Assembly: GCA_008364785.1 (NCBI GenBank)
Contig: VTTJ01000005.1
Location: forward strand, 186,001 to 250,000
Source of the DNA: Bacillus sp. BGMRC 2118
Lineage (GTDB): Bacteria; Bacillota; Bacilli; Bacillales; SA4
DNA length: 64,000 nucleotides
Direction: 5' to 3'
Shown in pieces: positions 55,311 to 64,000 of this stretch. How positions within the stretch are numbered: position 1 is the first letter of the stretch; each line of letters starts with the position of its first letter. The notes below the pieces were generated by a model that saw only the letters and a list, made by a program, of their open reading frames with translations, was not told where the DNA came from and made no database searches. Made by a program: the position numbers and the translations under genes.

Positions 55311-57246
55311 TAACTTTGTCTTTGTTTTTGGCCGAATCTCCAAGGTATACACGTATAACTGATCCTTCTTCAATCTTAACTCCTGCTTTTGGAGCTTGTT
55401 GTATAACCGTATCTCCCTCACCTGTAATATCCAGTTTTAAGTTATACAGTTGTTGCCTTAGTTCATTTTTCGTCATCCCTAGCACATTTGGTACTTCAAC
55501 TAAAATAGGGTCTGGGTATTTATATTTCTTTTCAATTTGACCTTTTCTAGGCTTTACATCCAATGCTCGTAAACTATCTTCCATAATATTTCCTACTATA
55601 GGTGCTGCAACAACACCACCAAACTGGATTGTCCCTTTCGGATTATCGACCGCAACGTAAATTACAATTTCCGGATCATCAGCTGGAGCAAAACCAATAA
55701 AGGAAACGATATGGTTATTTTCCATATACCTTCCGTCCTTAACCTTTTGTGCTGTACCTGTTTTCCCCCCAACGCGATATCCCTCAATAAATGCACCTCC
55801 ACCGGATCCTTGTGCAACAACGCTTTCAAGAGCATGTCTAACTTTCTTAGATGTTTCTTCTGAAATTACACGTTTTTTTAGTTGAGGTTTATTTTCTTTC
55901 ACTACTTTTCCTGTCTCTGGATCAATGAATTCCTTTGCAATATAAGGAGTATACAAGTACCCTCCATTTATTGCTGCTGATACAGCGGTTACCTGTTGAA
56001 TTGGAGTTACTGATACACCTTGACCAAATGCTGTTGTAGCTTGTTCAACTGGTCCAACTCGGTCTATATTAAATAGAATCCCTCTACCTTCACCCTGCAA
56101 ATCAATTCCTGTTTTTTGACCGAAGCCAAAATCTTTAATGTATTTAAAGAGTCGTTCTTTGCCTAATCTGTCTCCTAGCTCTATAAACCCTGGGTTACAT
56201 GAATTTTGAACAACTTCTAAAAATGATTGATGTCCATGACCACCACGTTTCCAGCAGTGAATCGTTGCGCCACCCACTTTTACAGACCCACTGTCATTAA
56301 ACTCATCTTTCTCTAAGTCTACTTCACCTTCTTCAAGAGCTGCAGCGAGAGTAATAATTTTAAAAGTTGACCCTGGCTCGTATGTACTCCACACAGGCAG
56401 ATTTCGGTTATAAATTTCTTGTGGAACTTCTCTGAAGTTAGCTGGGTCAAAATTCGGGCGACTATCCATCCCTAGTATTTCACCTGTCTTTGGATTCATA
56501 GCAATCGCAATCATACCATCTGGATTGTATTTTGCTTCTGCAATATCTAATTCTCGATCTATTATTGTTTGGACTTTTGAGTCAACAGTTAGTTTAAGAT
56601 CTAGGCCATCTTTAGGAGGCTCATAATCTGCAGATAAATTAGGCATCGGCTGCCCCTTTGCAGTCAAATAAGGTTGCACACTCCCTTTCTCCCCACTTAA
56701 CTGTTCATCATAGTATGCCTCAAGACCCATTAATCCTTGATTATCAATTCCTGCAAAACCGAGTACATGAGATAAGTAACTTCCATTCGGATAATGGCGT
56801 TTAGAATCTTCCGCAATATACACTCCATTTATGCCGAGAGACTGAATTTCTCTTGCTTTCTCATGAGTGATTTTCCGTCCTTCATTTACTCTGACTAAGA
56901 AGCTGTTTTGTGTTAAGTATTGATATGCTTTCTCCTCAGACATATTTAACGTTGCTGCCAACTTCTGAGATGCTGATTTTGGATCTTTTATTTGTCTTGG
57001 CATGACAAACACAGTTGGTGCACTAATATTAGTTGCTAATGGCTCTCCGTTTCGGTCTAATATTTGACCTCTTTCAGGTTCAAAGGGGATATCCCGACTC
57101 CAAGAGTTCTTAGCCTTATCAGTCAACCAATCTCCTAACCAAAATTGCACGAAACCTAAACGAATATCAATTACTGTAAAAAGAAGTGCTCCTACTGTTA
57201 AAACGATCACTAATCTCCTTCTTACTGTTACATTCGAAACACGCAT
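55300..57246 (-). CDS. spoVD: SpoVD, class B penicillin-binding protein for spore cortex
   Basis: Transpeptidase partner of SpoVE. 648 aa: membrane helix (VIVLTVGALLFTVIDIRL), PBP dimer domain (about 55-190), transpeptidase with EPGSTFKI (active-site Ser about 294), SCN (in VQNSCNPG) and KTGTAQ, and one PASTA domain at the C-terminus (VPNVLGMTKNELRQQL). ATG 57246 (MRVSNVTVRRRL) has GGGAGG upstream and matches B. subtilis; the frame is open 11 codons earlier. Confidence 0.95.
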   Translation of the reverse strand: MRVSNVTVRRRLVIVLTVGALLFTVIDIRLGFVQFWLGDWLTDKAKNSWSRDIPFEPERGQILDRNGEPLATNISAPTVFVMPRQIKDPKSASQKLAATLNMSEEKAYQYLTQNSFLVRVNEGRKITHEKAREIQSLGINGVYIAEDSKRHYPNGSYLSHVLGFAGIDNQGLMGLEAYYDEQLSGEKGSVQPYLTAKGQPMPNLSADYEPPKDGLDLKLTVDSKVQTIIDRELDIAEAKYNPDGMIAIAMNPKTGEILGMDSRPNFDPANFREVPQEIYNRNLPVWSTYEPGSTFKIITLAAALEEGEVDLEKDEFNDSGSVKVGGATIHCWKRGGHGHQSFLEVVQNSCNPGFIELGDRLGKERLFKYIKDFGFGQKTGIDLQGEGRGILFNIDRVGPVEQATTAFGQGVSVTPIQQVTAVSAAINGGYLYTPYIAKEFIDPETGKVVKENKPQLKKRVISEETSKKVRHALESVVAQGSGGGAFIEGYRVGGKTGTAQKVKDGRYMENNHIVSFIGFAPADDPEIVIYVAVDNPKGTIQFGGVVAAPIVGNIMEDSLRALDVKPRKGQIEKKYKYPDPILVEVPNVLGMTKNELRQQLYNLKLDITGEGDTVIQQAPKAGVKIEEGSVIRVYLGDSAKNKDKVTEE

Positions 57247-57322
57247 ATTCCAAGATCCTCCCTCTATATAGAAGTACAAAATAGTTCATAAGCTATTTGT
57301 ACAATCATTCTAGGCTCGTTTC

Positions 57323-57351
57323 ATCATATGCTTGTACCTATAGGAATAGAA
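57323..57351 (-). promoter_or_regulatory. Putative SigE-type promoter of spoVD
   Basis: On the minus strand TTCTATT, 14 bp, then CATATGAT. This partly matches the SigE pattern KMATATT-N14-CATACANT. spoVD is SigE-dependent in B. subtilis. Confidence 0.4.
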
Positions 57352-57509
57352 CATGACTTCACTGTTGTTTAGATGGAATGCATCACGCGCGGTCTCTTTA
57401 ATCGCCAATACTCTATTACTTTATTTGAGATTCTACCAGTTCTAACTGTAGTTTATAGTCTTTTATTTAATTCTTTACCGTTGCCGTTAGATATACGAAT
57501 AAGAAAATA

Positions 57510-57545
57510 GAAAAAGACCTTCCGAATATCCAATCCGAAAGGTCC
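57510..57545 (-). terminator. Terminator after pbpB
   Basis: Inverted repeat GACCTTCCGAATAT / AT-CGGAAGGTC (imperfect) with TTTTTCTATTTTC on the minus strand; about 20 bp after the pbpB stop. Confidence 0.75.
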
Positions 57546-57565
57546 TAAGCATAACTTTGTATCTT

Positions 57566-59818
57566 CTAATCTACAGGCTCTTCTGCAGTGCTTTCTTCAT
57601 CTAGTTGTTCCTCTTCTACCACTTTTTCTATCGAAGCATTTGGACTAGCTAGTTCAATGACAAGCTGATCGCCATCTTTCAATTCCGAAGAAGGTGCGAT
57701 ATTTTGATTCTTCACATATCCATGTCCAACGGTATTTACATTTAACCCAAATAAGTCACTAAGCTTCATCACATCGCGCAATGACCAAGTTGTCAAATCA
57801 GGAATAACATGATTACCGTCTGTTCGAAGCAACACTCTCTCCCCTGATAATACTTGTGCATTTGCGTATGGTGCTTGTTTGACTACCTTTGTACCGTCAC
57901 CAACCACAACAACTTGCACACCTTTTTGGGTTAATTCATCGGTTACTGATGAAATATTCCTACCTTCATAAGAATCTAATTTAAATCCAATTTGTTTCTT
58001 CTTTTGTTCCTGCTTCACTTCTTCTGTAACTGTAGGTTTGATGTTTAGATATTGCAAACTGTTTTTCACTACACTGTTAAAGATTGCAGAAACCGGTTGT
58101 GATCCAGATTCTTGCAATGTAAGCTTGGGTTTTGTAACAGCGATATAGACTAATAGTTTTGGATTATCTTTCGGAACCATTCCTAAGAACGAGAACACAT
58201 TATTACCATGTCCTGATAGATACGGTTTATCCGACTTAGGATCTGGAATTTGAGCCGTCCCCGTTTTACCCGCTACCTCATATCCCTCAATTCGATATGG
58301 CTTCCCTGTACCCTTTTCTGAGGAAACTACAGTACCTAAAATATTCATAACTTCTTTTGCTGTGTTTTCTGAGATTGGAGTACCTACTACTTCAGGTTTA
58401 CGATCCTCGATCACCTCTTTAGTAGTTGGATTGACAATTTGATCAATAATATATGGTCTCATCATTTTACCGCCATTTGCAATGGCAGTGGCTGCTTGAA
58501 TTTGTTGAATGGGGGTAACTGTTGTCCCTTGGCCAAATGAGGTTGTAACCTTTTCTATTGGATAATTGTAAAGAATATGACCATTAGCCTCGCCCGTTAA
58601 ATCAATCCCTGTTGGTTTACCAAACCCAAAAGCTTGCAGGTAGTTTAATAATCGGTCATCACCATTCATTTTTTCCATAACAAGTTTAGCCATAGCTACA
58701 TTTGAGGAGCGTTGGAAACCTTCTAAATAGGAGATTTGGCCCCATCCTCGACCACCATTATGATCTCTAATTGTTCGATCCAGTACCCTATATGAACCTG
58801 ATTGATATGCCTCATTTGGATTAAACACACCTTCTTCAATTGCTGTAGCAAGTGTGAATATTTTCATTGTAGATCCAGGTTCAAATTGTAGTGCAATTGC
58901 ATCATTCAGCATATAAGCATTAGCAGGAATATTATTTGGATTATAAGTAGGTCTCGAACTCATTGCAAGAATTGCCCCAGTTTTAGGGTCTGCTACAATT
59001 CCAACGATATTTTCCGGTTCATATTCCGTCATCACTTTTGACATCGAATCTTCGAGGAAAGCTTGAATTTTTTGATCTATTGTTAGATAAACATTTGATC
59101 CATTCTTTGGCGTGACAACTTTATCCTCTTGGAATAGAAGAGAAATTCCATTCCGGTCACTTTTTTTAGTAATTTCCCCGTCTTCTTCAACTAGGTATTT
59201 ATCAAGGGTTTTTTCTAAACCTTGTAGTCCAACCACCTTGCCAGTTTCACTGTCCTTTCTGGCAAAACCAATCACGTGAGTGGCAAATGTACCATTAGGA
59301 TAATAACGAATCGTCTCTTCCTTAAACGTTATTCCCGGTAATTTAAGATCACTAATCTCTTGCATCACCTGGTAACTTAAACCTCTGCCCTTGGAACCCA
59401 ACTCAATTTGATATCTGTTCTTATCTATACCAGTTTGTAGGATTTCTAATAGATCTTCATATTCCATACCTAAAATAGGCGCCATTTTTTCCGCAGTCTG
59501 CTTGGGATCCACAATATGGCGGGGCTTGTCCTTTGGGCTATCCTTTGATGCTCTAGGACTTAAAATTGCTTCAATCGTATAAGCTGGTGTGTCCTTCGCA
59601 ATAGGAATACCATTTCGATCCAGAATATTCCCACGGTCAGCATCAACAGTTTGAGTTCTTGAATATTTCTCTTCAGCCATGACAGGTAGCTCTTTACCCT
59701 CAACAGTACCAGTAATTTGGATATATAGAAATCTTGCAAAAAAAAGAAAAAAGAGCCCGGCAAATAGTATTGTAAATGCTGCTGCTCCTTTGTTTATGTT
59801 CGTGCTTTTCGTTTTCAT
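57566..59818 (-). CDS. pbpB: PBP2B, class B penicillin-binding protein (septal)
   Basis: Septal transpeptidase, essential for division. 750 aa: membrane helix (AAFTILFAGLFFLFFARFLYI), PBP dimer domain, transpeptidase with FEPGSTMKIF (active-site Ser about 312), SSN and KTGTAQ, then two C-terminal PASTA domains and an acidic tail. ATG 59818. Follows ftsL, as in B. subtilis. Confidence 0.95.
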   Translation of the reverse strand: MKTKSTNINKGAAAFTILFAGLFFLFFARFLYIQITGTVEGKELPVMAEEKYSRTQTVDADRGNILDRNGIPIAKDTPAYTIEAILSPRASKDSPKDKPRHIVDPKQTAEKMAPILGMEYEDLLEILQTGIDKNRYQIELGSKGRGLSYQVMQEISDLKLPGITFKEETIRYYPNGTFATHVIGFARKDSETGKVVGLQGLEKTLDKYLVEEDGEITKKSDRNGISLLFQEDKVVTPKNGSNVYLTIDQKIQAFLEDSMSKVMTEYEPENIVGIVADPKTGAILAMSSRPTYNPNNIPANAYMLNDAIALQFEPGSTMKIFTLATAIEEGVFNPNEAYQSGSYRVLDRTIRDHNGGRGWGQISYLEGFQRSSNVAMAKLVMEKMNGDDRLLNYLQAFGFGKPTGIDLTGEANGHILYNYPIEKVTTSFGQGTTVTPIQQIQAATAIANGGKMMRPYIIDQIVNPTTKEVIEDRKPEVVGTPISENTAKEVMNILGTVVSSEKGTGKPYRIEGYEVAGKTGTAQIPDPKSDKPYLSGHGNNVFSFLGMVPKDNPKLLVYIAVTKPKLTLQESGSQPVSAIFNSVVKNSLQYLNIKPTVTEEVKQEQKKKQIGFKLDSYEGRNISSVTDELTQKGVQVVVVGDGTKVVKQAPYANAQVLSGERVLLRTDGNHVIPDLTTWSLRDVMKLSDLFGLNVNTVGHGYVKNQNIAPSSELKDGDQLVIELASPNASIEKVVEEEQLDEESTAEEPVD

Positions 59819-59840
59819 TTTACCACGCTCACACTTTGAA

Positions 59841-60200
59841 TTAGTCTTGGACTACTTTCACATTGTTTTCATTTAACATTAACCCAAGTTCATGAGCCTT
59901 TGCCCAGATACGTTCGTAAGTACTAAGCTCCATAATCTGATGATTTAGGTCAGCATTTACCTTCGCTTGTGTAGAAATAGATGCTTCTAGTCCACTGATA
60001 TCTTTGTTTACAGAGTATATTTTAGCACTATTTGATACCATCACGATACCACCAATTACAACCATTAATGTGAACAGAAGGTAAAGTATTTTCTCACCAA
60101 ATGTAATTTGCAATTTTTTCTTTGTTACACTCTGTACATGTTGCTCTTGCTCTAGTTCAATTTTACGTCTTTGCTGAATTTGATAAGCTAAATTACTCAA
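59841..60200 (-). CDS. ftsL: FtsL, bitopic divisome protein
   Basis: 119 aa. Basic cytoplasmic region, one membrane helix (KILYLLFTLMVVIGGIVMVSN), then an extracellular leucine-zipper-like helix (DLNHQIMELSTYERIWAKAHELGL). It starts at TTG 60200 with GGAGG eight bases upstream. Between rsmH and pbpB. Confidence 0.93.
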   Translation of the reverse strand: MSNLAYQIQQRRKIELEQEQHVQSVTKKKLQITFGEKILYLLFTLMVVIGGIVMVSNSAKIYSVNKDISGLEASISTQAKVNADLNHQIMELSTYERIWAKAHELGLMLNENNVKVVQD

Positions 60201-60221
60201 ACTCCTTGCCTCCCTTTAGAT

Positions 60222-61157
60222 TTATTTTATTTTCTCTGCAATTCTAAGCTTAGCTGAACGAGCACGATTATTTTCTTCTAACTCTTCATCTGAAGGTAAA
60301 ATCGGTTTTCTATTCACCAATTTCAAAGCTGGCTTGTATTCTTCAGGTATAACAGGTAATCCATGCGGTAAATTTGGACCTGTTGACTGCTCTTTAAATA
60401 TTGTTTTGCAAATGCGATCTTCAAGTGAATGGAAAGTTATAACACTAATCCTTCCCCCTACTGGTATTAAATCAATTGCCTCTAACAACGCATCTTCAAA
60501 TACTTGTAGTTCATCATTAACTGCAATTCGAATTGCCTGGAAAACACGTTTCGCAGGATGCCCCCCGGTTCTTCTTGCGGGTGCAGGTATTCCATCTTTA
60601 ATGATTTCTACAAGCTCACCAGTTGTTTCAATTGCCTTTTTCTCTCGATATGCTTCAATTTTTCTAGCAATCTGTTTAGAAAACTTCTCTTCACCATAAT
60701 GGAAGAAAATTCGGACGAGCTTTTCATATGGCCAATGGTTTACAACATCGTAAGCAGATAGACTAGATTGCTGGTCCATTCTCATATCAAGTGGCGCATC
60801 GTTATGGTAGCTAAATCCGCGCTCAGGAATATCCAACTGCGGTGACGATACTCCTAAATCAAATAAAATACCGTCAACTTTATGTATACCTAGTTCATCA
60901 AGTCGTTCTTTTAAATATCTAAAGTTGCTTTTAATTAACACCACTTGATCCTGATAGCTTTTTAATTTTTCTTTTGCTGTTTCAATTGCTAAACTATCTT
61001 GATCAAATGCGAAAAGCTTTCCGCCTTTCGTAAGTCGTGATACGATCTCGTAGCTGTGGCCAGCGCCACCTAATGTACAATCTACATAGTATCCATCTGG
61101 TTTTATGTTAAGTCCATCTACTGCTTCATTTAGTAATACTGTTTTATGTTTAAACAT
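60222..61157 (-). CDS. rsmH: RsmH (MraW), 16S rRNA m4C1402 methyltransferase
   Basis: N4-methylates C1402 of 16S rRNA. 311 aa; [26 protein letters not shown] (SAM binding, about 26), [32 protein letters not shown] and [15 protein letters not shown] 61157 has GAGGTG upstream. Second gene of the mraZ operon. Confidence 0.96.
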   Translation of the reverse strand: MFKHKTVLLNEAVDGLNIKPDGYYVDCTLGGAGHSYEIVSRLTKGGKLFAFDQDSLAIETAKEKLKSYQDQVVLIKSNFRYLKERLDELGIHKVDGILFDLGVSSPQLDIPERGFSYHNDAPLDMRMDQQSSLSAYDVVNHWPYEKLVRIFFHYGEEKFSKQIARKIEAYREKKAIETTGELVEIIKDGIPAPARRTGGHPAKRVFQAIRIAVNDELQVFEDALLEAIDLIPVGGRISVITFHSLEDRICKTIFKEQSTGPNLPHGLPVIPEEYKPALKLVNRKPILPSDEELEENNRARSAKLRIAEKIK

Positions 61158-61175
61158 CGGAGCACCTCACAAGAA

Positions 61176-61607
61176 TTAAATGTCAAATCCTTCTAAATTC
61201 TCCGCAATCTCTGCAAAAGATTCCTCTGAATCAGAGAAGAAACCTTCCCAACTGTCTTTACTCCAGATTTCGATTCGGTTTGATACACCGATGACGACAC
61301 ACTCTTTTTCTAGTCCAGCATATTGCAATAGTGGTGCGGATATATTTATTCTCCCCTGCTTGTCTACTTCACATTCAATAGCCCCAGCAAAGAAAAAGCG
61401 GGTAAAGGACCGGGCATCTTTTTTCGTAAGTGGTAGAGCCTTCAATTTTTCCTCAAGGATTTTCCACTCATCTAACGGGTAGCCAAATAAACATTTATCT
61501 AATCCTCTTGTAACGATAAATGTTGTTCCAAGGTCATCTCTAAATTTGGACGGTACAATGATGCGACCTTTTGTATCAATATTATGATGGTACTCGCCCA
61601 TAAACAT
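61176..61607 (-). CDS. mraZ: MraZ, transcriptional regulator of the dcw cluster
   Basis: 143 aa, two SpoVT/AbrB-like halves each with a DxxGR motif ([15 protein letters not shown] and [15 protein letters not shown]). It binds direct repeats upstream of its own gene and represses mraZ-rsmH. ATG 61607 ([11 protein letters not shown]) matches the family; AAGGG lies close upstream and the ATG two codons later has better spacing. A GTG further upstream at 61622 is less likely. Confidence 0.95.
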   Translation of the reverse strand: MFMGEYHHNIDTKGRIIVPSKFRDDLGTTFIVTRGLDKCLFGYPLDEWKILEEKLKALPLTKKDARSFTRFFFAGAIECEVDKQGRINISAPLLQYAGLEKECVVIGVSNRIEIWSKDSWEGFFSDSEESFAEIAENLEGFDI

Positions 61608-61636
61608 GCCCTTGTCACCCACTTTCTACCCTAAAG

Positions 61637-61663
61637 CCACCACTTTCCACCACTTTTCACCAC
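61637..61663 (-). promoter_or_regulatory. MraZ operator: three GTGG direct repeats
   Basis: On the minus strand GTGGTG-AAAA-GTGGTG-GAAA-GTGGTGG: three near-identical repeats at exact 10-bp steps, the MraZ-box arrangement, about 30-56 bp before the mraZ ATG. A further GTGGG occurs at 61622-61618. Confidence 0.85.
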
Positions 61664-61803
61664 TTATATGTACTATTCTCTCTCATAATCACAATTCCTG
61701 CAAGAGGGCATTTACTTTTTATTGAAAAAATATATTAAAAGGAATGACAGTGAAACGTAAATTCTCTCAGTCATTGTGGAACGTAACTTTAATCTCAAGA
61801 ACA

Positions 61804-61833
61804 AAAAAACTCTCCGCCATTGGCGAAGAGTTT
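61804..61833 (-). terminator. Terminator after bshC
   Basis: A 12-bp stem (AAACTCTTCGCC / GGCGGAGAGTTT, one G-T pair) with a 3-base loop and a T run on the minus strand, just after the bshC stop. Confidence 0.88.
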
Positions 61834-61837
61834 AGAG

Positions 61838-63472
61838 TTATATATATATTACTTTATGTGTAAACTCATTTGAAGATAGTTGCTCTATCATATTCGGAAT
61901 GAGATCAAAGCCATACATATTGACAAAATAAAAAATATTTAACATTCTTTCCTGCGGGAATTCATTCGGTTTCATTAAGTTCTGTATACGATTGTATTTG
62001 CGTAACGTGATTTCATGTTTTCGCTCTGTCTGCTTTTGAAACTCCTGTTCAAGAAAATCAAGCTGTCGATGGATCAACTCTTCATTCTTTTTAACCATTT
62101 GTTTCAAACTATCATGAATTTGAGAAGCATTGGATTCAAGTTTGAGATAATGGTCATGAAGAACTTCCTTCATCTTCATAATTTCTTTATCCGATTCGTA
62201 ATCCCTAATTTCTCTAAGAAATTGCTGCTTATACTCAGTCACACCTTTTTGTAAGATTTCTTCTGTTTGTAGGTTTAATTCTTCTATTTCTCTTTGTATG
62301 GATCGTGTAATAATTGTAGACATTAACCTTGGAAAAACAGGAGGCATTCTGCGATCAACTACTTCGAATACCTCTTTCAACTCCGCCCAATAAGAAATTT
62401 CACCCGGTCCTGCGATGAAAGAAAGGGTGGGAAGTAAGAATTCCTGCATTAACGGCCTCGTTACAACATTGTTGCTAAATAAATGAGGCTCTGACTTTAT
62501 TTTTTGTAAAAGTTCTGACTGTGTAAACCGGCACTCTCTTGTCTTTCCTTCAAAGTATGGAACTCCATCAATTGAAGAGTACTCGAGCAGTATTCGTTCC
62601 CCATTCATATGGTAAAAGAGATGCGCTGTCTTTTCTTCTGTTTCAATTAAGTTTGAATAACCTTCTTCACTTTTCTTGAATTGTTGCTTATGCAGGGCTG
62701 CATCAATCTCGGCGCTACTTTTCACTATACGTTCAAAGTAAGGCATTTCGATCTCGCGTAACTCTTTACTTGCAGAATCCATGACTATTAACCCTGTACT
62801 TTTGAATAAAAGGAATATAAGTCTGGCAAAGAAATCCACGTATGTAATTGATTCGTGTAAACATGTTTTTACTTTTTGAATAATGTCTTTACTCAGATCA
62901 GTTTCACCAAAATAAAAGAATACTTCCTCTACCCATTCGAGACATGCATCTTTATCCATTTCACCGTCGCTAAGTGATTTCTTTGTTCTCCACTTCTGAG
63001 TTAATGGTACTTTCTTGAGCGTTTCGCCTTTCTCAGTAAATATATGATTTACTTCTCCAAAGTCATGGTCTTCTCCAGCAATCCAGAAAACAGGCAACAC
63101 TGGTCTATTCACTAGTTCCTGTAATTGACGGGCTTGATGAATGATCGTCATAATCTTATTAATCGTATAGACAGGTCCAGTTAAAATCCCCGCTTGTTGC
63201 CCTCCAACGACGACCATAGTATTTGGGTCTTCCAATTTTTTAATATTTTGAAGTGTAGATTCATCTGCTCCAAGCGATGAATTATACCGTAACAAATATT
63301 TCATCACTTCTTCACGAGGAAATGAGTGGTGCTCGAGTTCATTTACCCTCTCAACAAATGCACTTTGTTCAAAAGGAGAATAATGAAAATATTTATTTAA
63401 TTGCTGGCTCTTATTTAAGTAATCTGTAATGAATTGATTTGTTGCGGGCACATTATGCTCACGTATTTCCAT
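61838..63472 (-). CDS. bshC: BshC, bacillithiol synthase (cysteine-adding enzyme)
   Basis: Adds cysteine to GlcN-malate, the last step of bacillithiol synthesis. 544 aa. Typical segments: VVVGGQQAGILTGPVYTINKIMTII, PVFWIAGEDHDFGEVNH, FIAGPGEISYWAELKEVFE; a C-terminal coiled coil covers about 405-500. ATG 63472 has GAAAGGA upstream. Same position before mraZ as B. subtilis yllA/bshC. Confidence 0.94.
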   Translation of the reverse strand: MEIREHNVPATNQFITDYLNKSQQLNKYFHYSPFEQSAFVERVNELEHHSFPREEVMKYLLRYNSSLGADESTLQNIKKLEDPNTMVVVGGQQAGILTGPVYTINKIMTIIHQARQLQELVNRPVLPVFWIAGEDHDFGEVNHIFTEKGETLKKVPLTQKWRTKKSLSDGEMDKDACLEWVEEVFFYFGETDLSKDIIQKVKTCLHESITYVDFFARLIFLLFKSTGLIVMDSASKELREIEMPYFERIVKSSAEIDAALHKQQFKKSEEGYSNLIETEEKTAHLFYHMNGERILLEYSSIDGVPYFEGKTRECRFTQSELLQKIKSEPHLFSNNVVTRPLMQEFLLPTLSFIAGPGEISYWAELKEVFEVVDRRMPPVFPRLMSTIITRSIQREIEELNLQTEEILQKGVTEYKQQFLREIRDYESDKEIMKMKEVLHDHYLKLESNASQIHDSLKQMVKKNEELIHRQLDFLEQEFQKQTERKHEITLRKYNRIQNLMKPNEFPQERMLNIFYFVNMYGFDLIPNMIEQLSSNEFTHKVIYI

Positions 63473-63554
63473 GAAAGACCTTCCTTTCTAGGACCCTAAA
63501 TTTCTTTCTAGAGTATAGCACCTGGAAGAGAAAAAAGAAAAGTTATTGCTTGAG

Positions 63555-63938
63555 CTATAATTCCCAAATCCTGATTGATAATCCATATATCATTAACCCA
63601 AAATGAAATACTAGAAAAAACAAGAAATTACATCTCCATACCCCTTTAACGACCTTAGTGAACTTAACTTCTTCGTTCACCTTCCATTGTAAAAATAAGA
63701 ATATGATAGCAATAAGCAAAATAAAAATTAAAATATAGGATACAAAGGAAACGTTAAAGATGACTTGTCCTAAATAATTCACTGAAAAGATTAAAAAGAA
63801 GGTTGTCACATCAACTGAATATTGAAATGCTCTTTTTTTCTTTTCTACAAATGTACGTAGAGCAATGAAAAACAATAAAAAACTTAAAAGCGGTATGGTT
63901 ATGAACGTTGCAAGTACCCCAGAGAATAAGGAAGCCAT
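63555..63938 (-). CDS. DUF3397-like membrane protein
   Basis: 127 aa, four hydrophobic segments (TFITIPLLSFLLFFIALR, VTTFFLIFSVNYLGQVIF, YILIFILLIAIIFLFL, FLFFLVFHFGLMIYGL) with a basic loop after the first. This fits the DUF3397 family found upstream of bshC in Bacillus. ATG 63938 has AAGGAGAG upstream. Function unknown. Confidence 0.75.
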   Translation of the reverse strand: MASLFSGVLATFITIPLLSFLLFFIALRTFVEKKKRAFQYSVDVTTFFLIFSVNYLGQVIFNVSFVSYILIFILLIAIIFLFLQWKVNEEVKFTKVVKGVWRCNFLFFLVFHFGLMIYGLSIRIWEL

Positions 63939-64000
63939 CGCACTCTCTCCTTTATTTTTCTAACCCTTTAATTCCGTAATATAAAAAATCAATAATTGGA

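Larger units (their letters stand above)
57247..57565. other. Intergenic region between pbpB and spoVD
   Basis: 319 bp holding the pbpB terminator at 57510-57545 and a candidate mother-cell promoter for spoVD at 57323-57351. The remainder has no ORF or repeat that I recognise. Confidence 0.55.

Overview
The window is an AT-rich chromosomal segment from an endospore-forming Bacillaceae bacterium (Bacillus sensu lato). This follows from the protein content and the gene order: dcw cell-wall/division genes, sporulation genes (spoVD, spoVE, spoIIGA, sigE, sigG, ylyA), bacillithiol synthesis (bshC) and the pyr operon lie in the same order as in Bacillus subtilis. Almost everything is on the minus strand; only rqcH and a Crp/Fnr-type regulator are on the plus strand. 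Read in the direction of transcription, the window runs from about 64,000 down to 1. I see no tRNA, rRNA, CRISPR array, prophage or insertion sequence.

Layout from high to low coordinates. (1) 63.9-59.8 kb: a DUF3397-like membrane protein, bshC, mraZ (with its operator repeats), rsmH, ftsL. (2) 59.8-43.0 kb: pbpB, spoVD, murE, a short MurF-N-terminal-domain-like ORF, mraY, murD, spoVE, then a gap where murG would be expected, murB, divIB, ylxW, ylxX, sbp, ftsA, ftsZ. (3) 42.7-35.6 kb: spoIIGA-sigE-sigG behind a recognisable Spo0A-type promoter, then ylmC, ylmD, ylmE, sepF, ylmG, ylmH and divIVA. (4) 35.7-30 kb: T-box-controlled ileS, ylyA, lspA and an RluD-family pseudouridine synthase. (5) 30-18.1 kb: the complete UMP biosynthesis operon pyrR-pyrP-pyrB-pyrC-carA-carB-pyrK-pyrD-pyrF-pyrE, with a consensus promoter and three PyrR-binding attenuators. 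(6) 18-12 kb: a small two-helix membrane protein, rqcH (plus strand), a P-type Ca2+ ATPase and a lipoprotein. (7) 12-9.5 kb: flavohemoglobin hmp and a convergent Crp/Fnr regulator, placed between the ATPase gene and yloC. (8) 9.5-0 kb: yloC, remA, gmk, rpoZ, coaBC, priA, def, fmt, rsmB and the 5' part of rlmN.

Most genes are conserved housekeeping genes. The unusual points are these. An intact 161-aa ORF between murE and mraY looks like the N-terminal domain of MurF without the ATP-binding and C-terminal domains. murG is absent between spoVE and murB, where a terminator and a repeat copy now lie. A dispersed repeat of about 140-160 bp occurs three times, always between genes and in the same orientation. 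The hmp/regulator/lipoprotein block looks like a lineage-specific insertion, and a GTGA-N6-TCAC box sits exactly 41.5 bp upstream of the start of transcription I infer for hmp.

Gene names rest on recalled similarity to B. subtilis families and on motifs read directly. No database search or alignment program was run.
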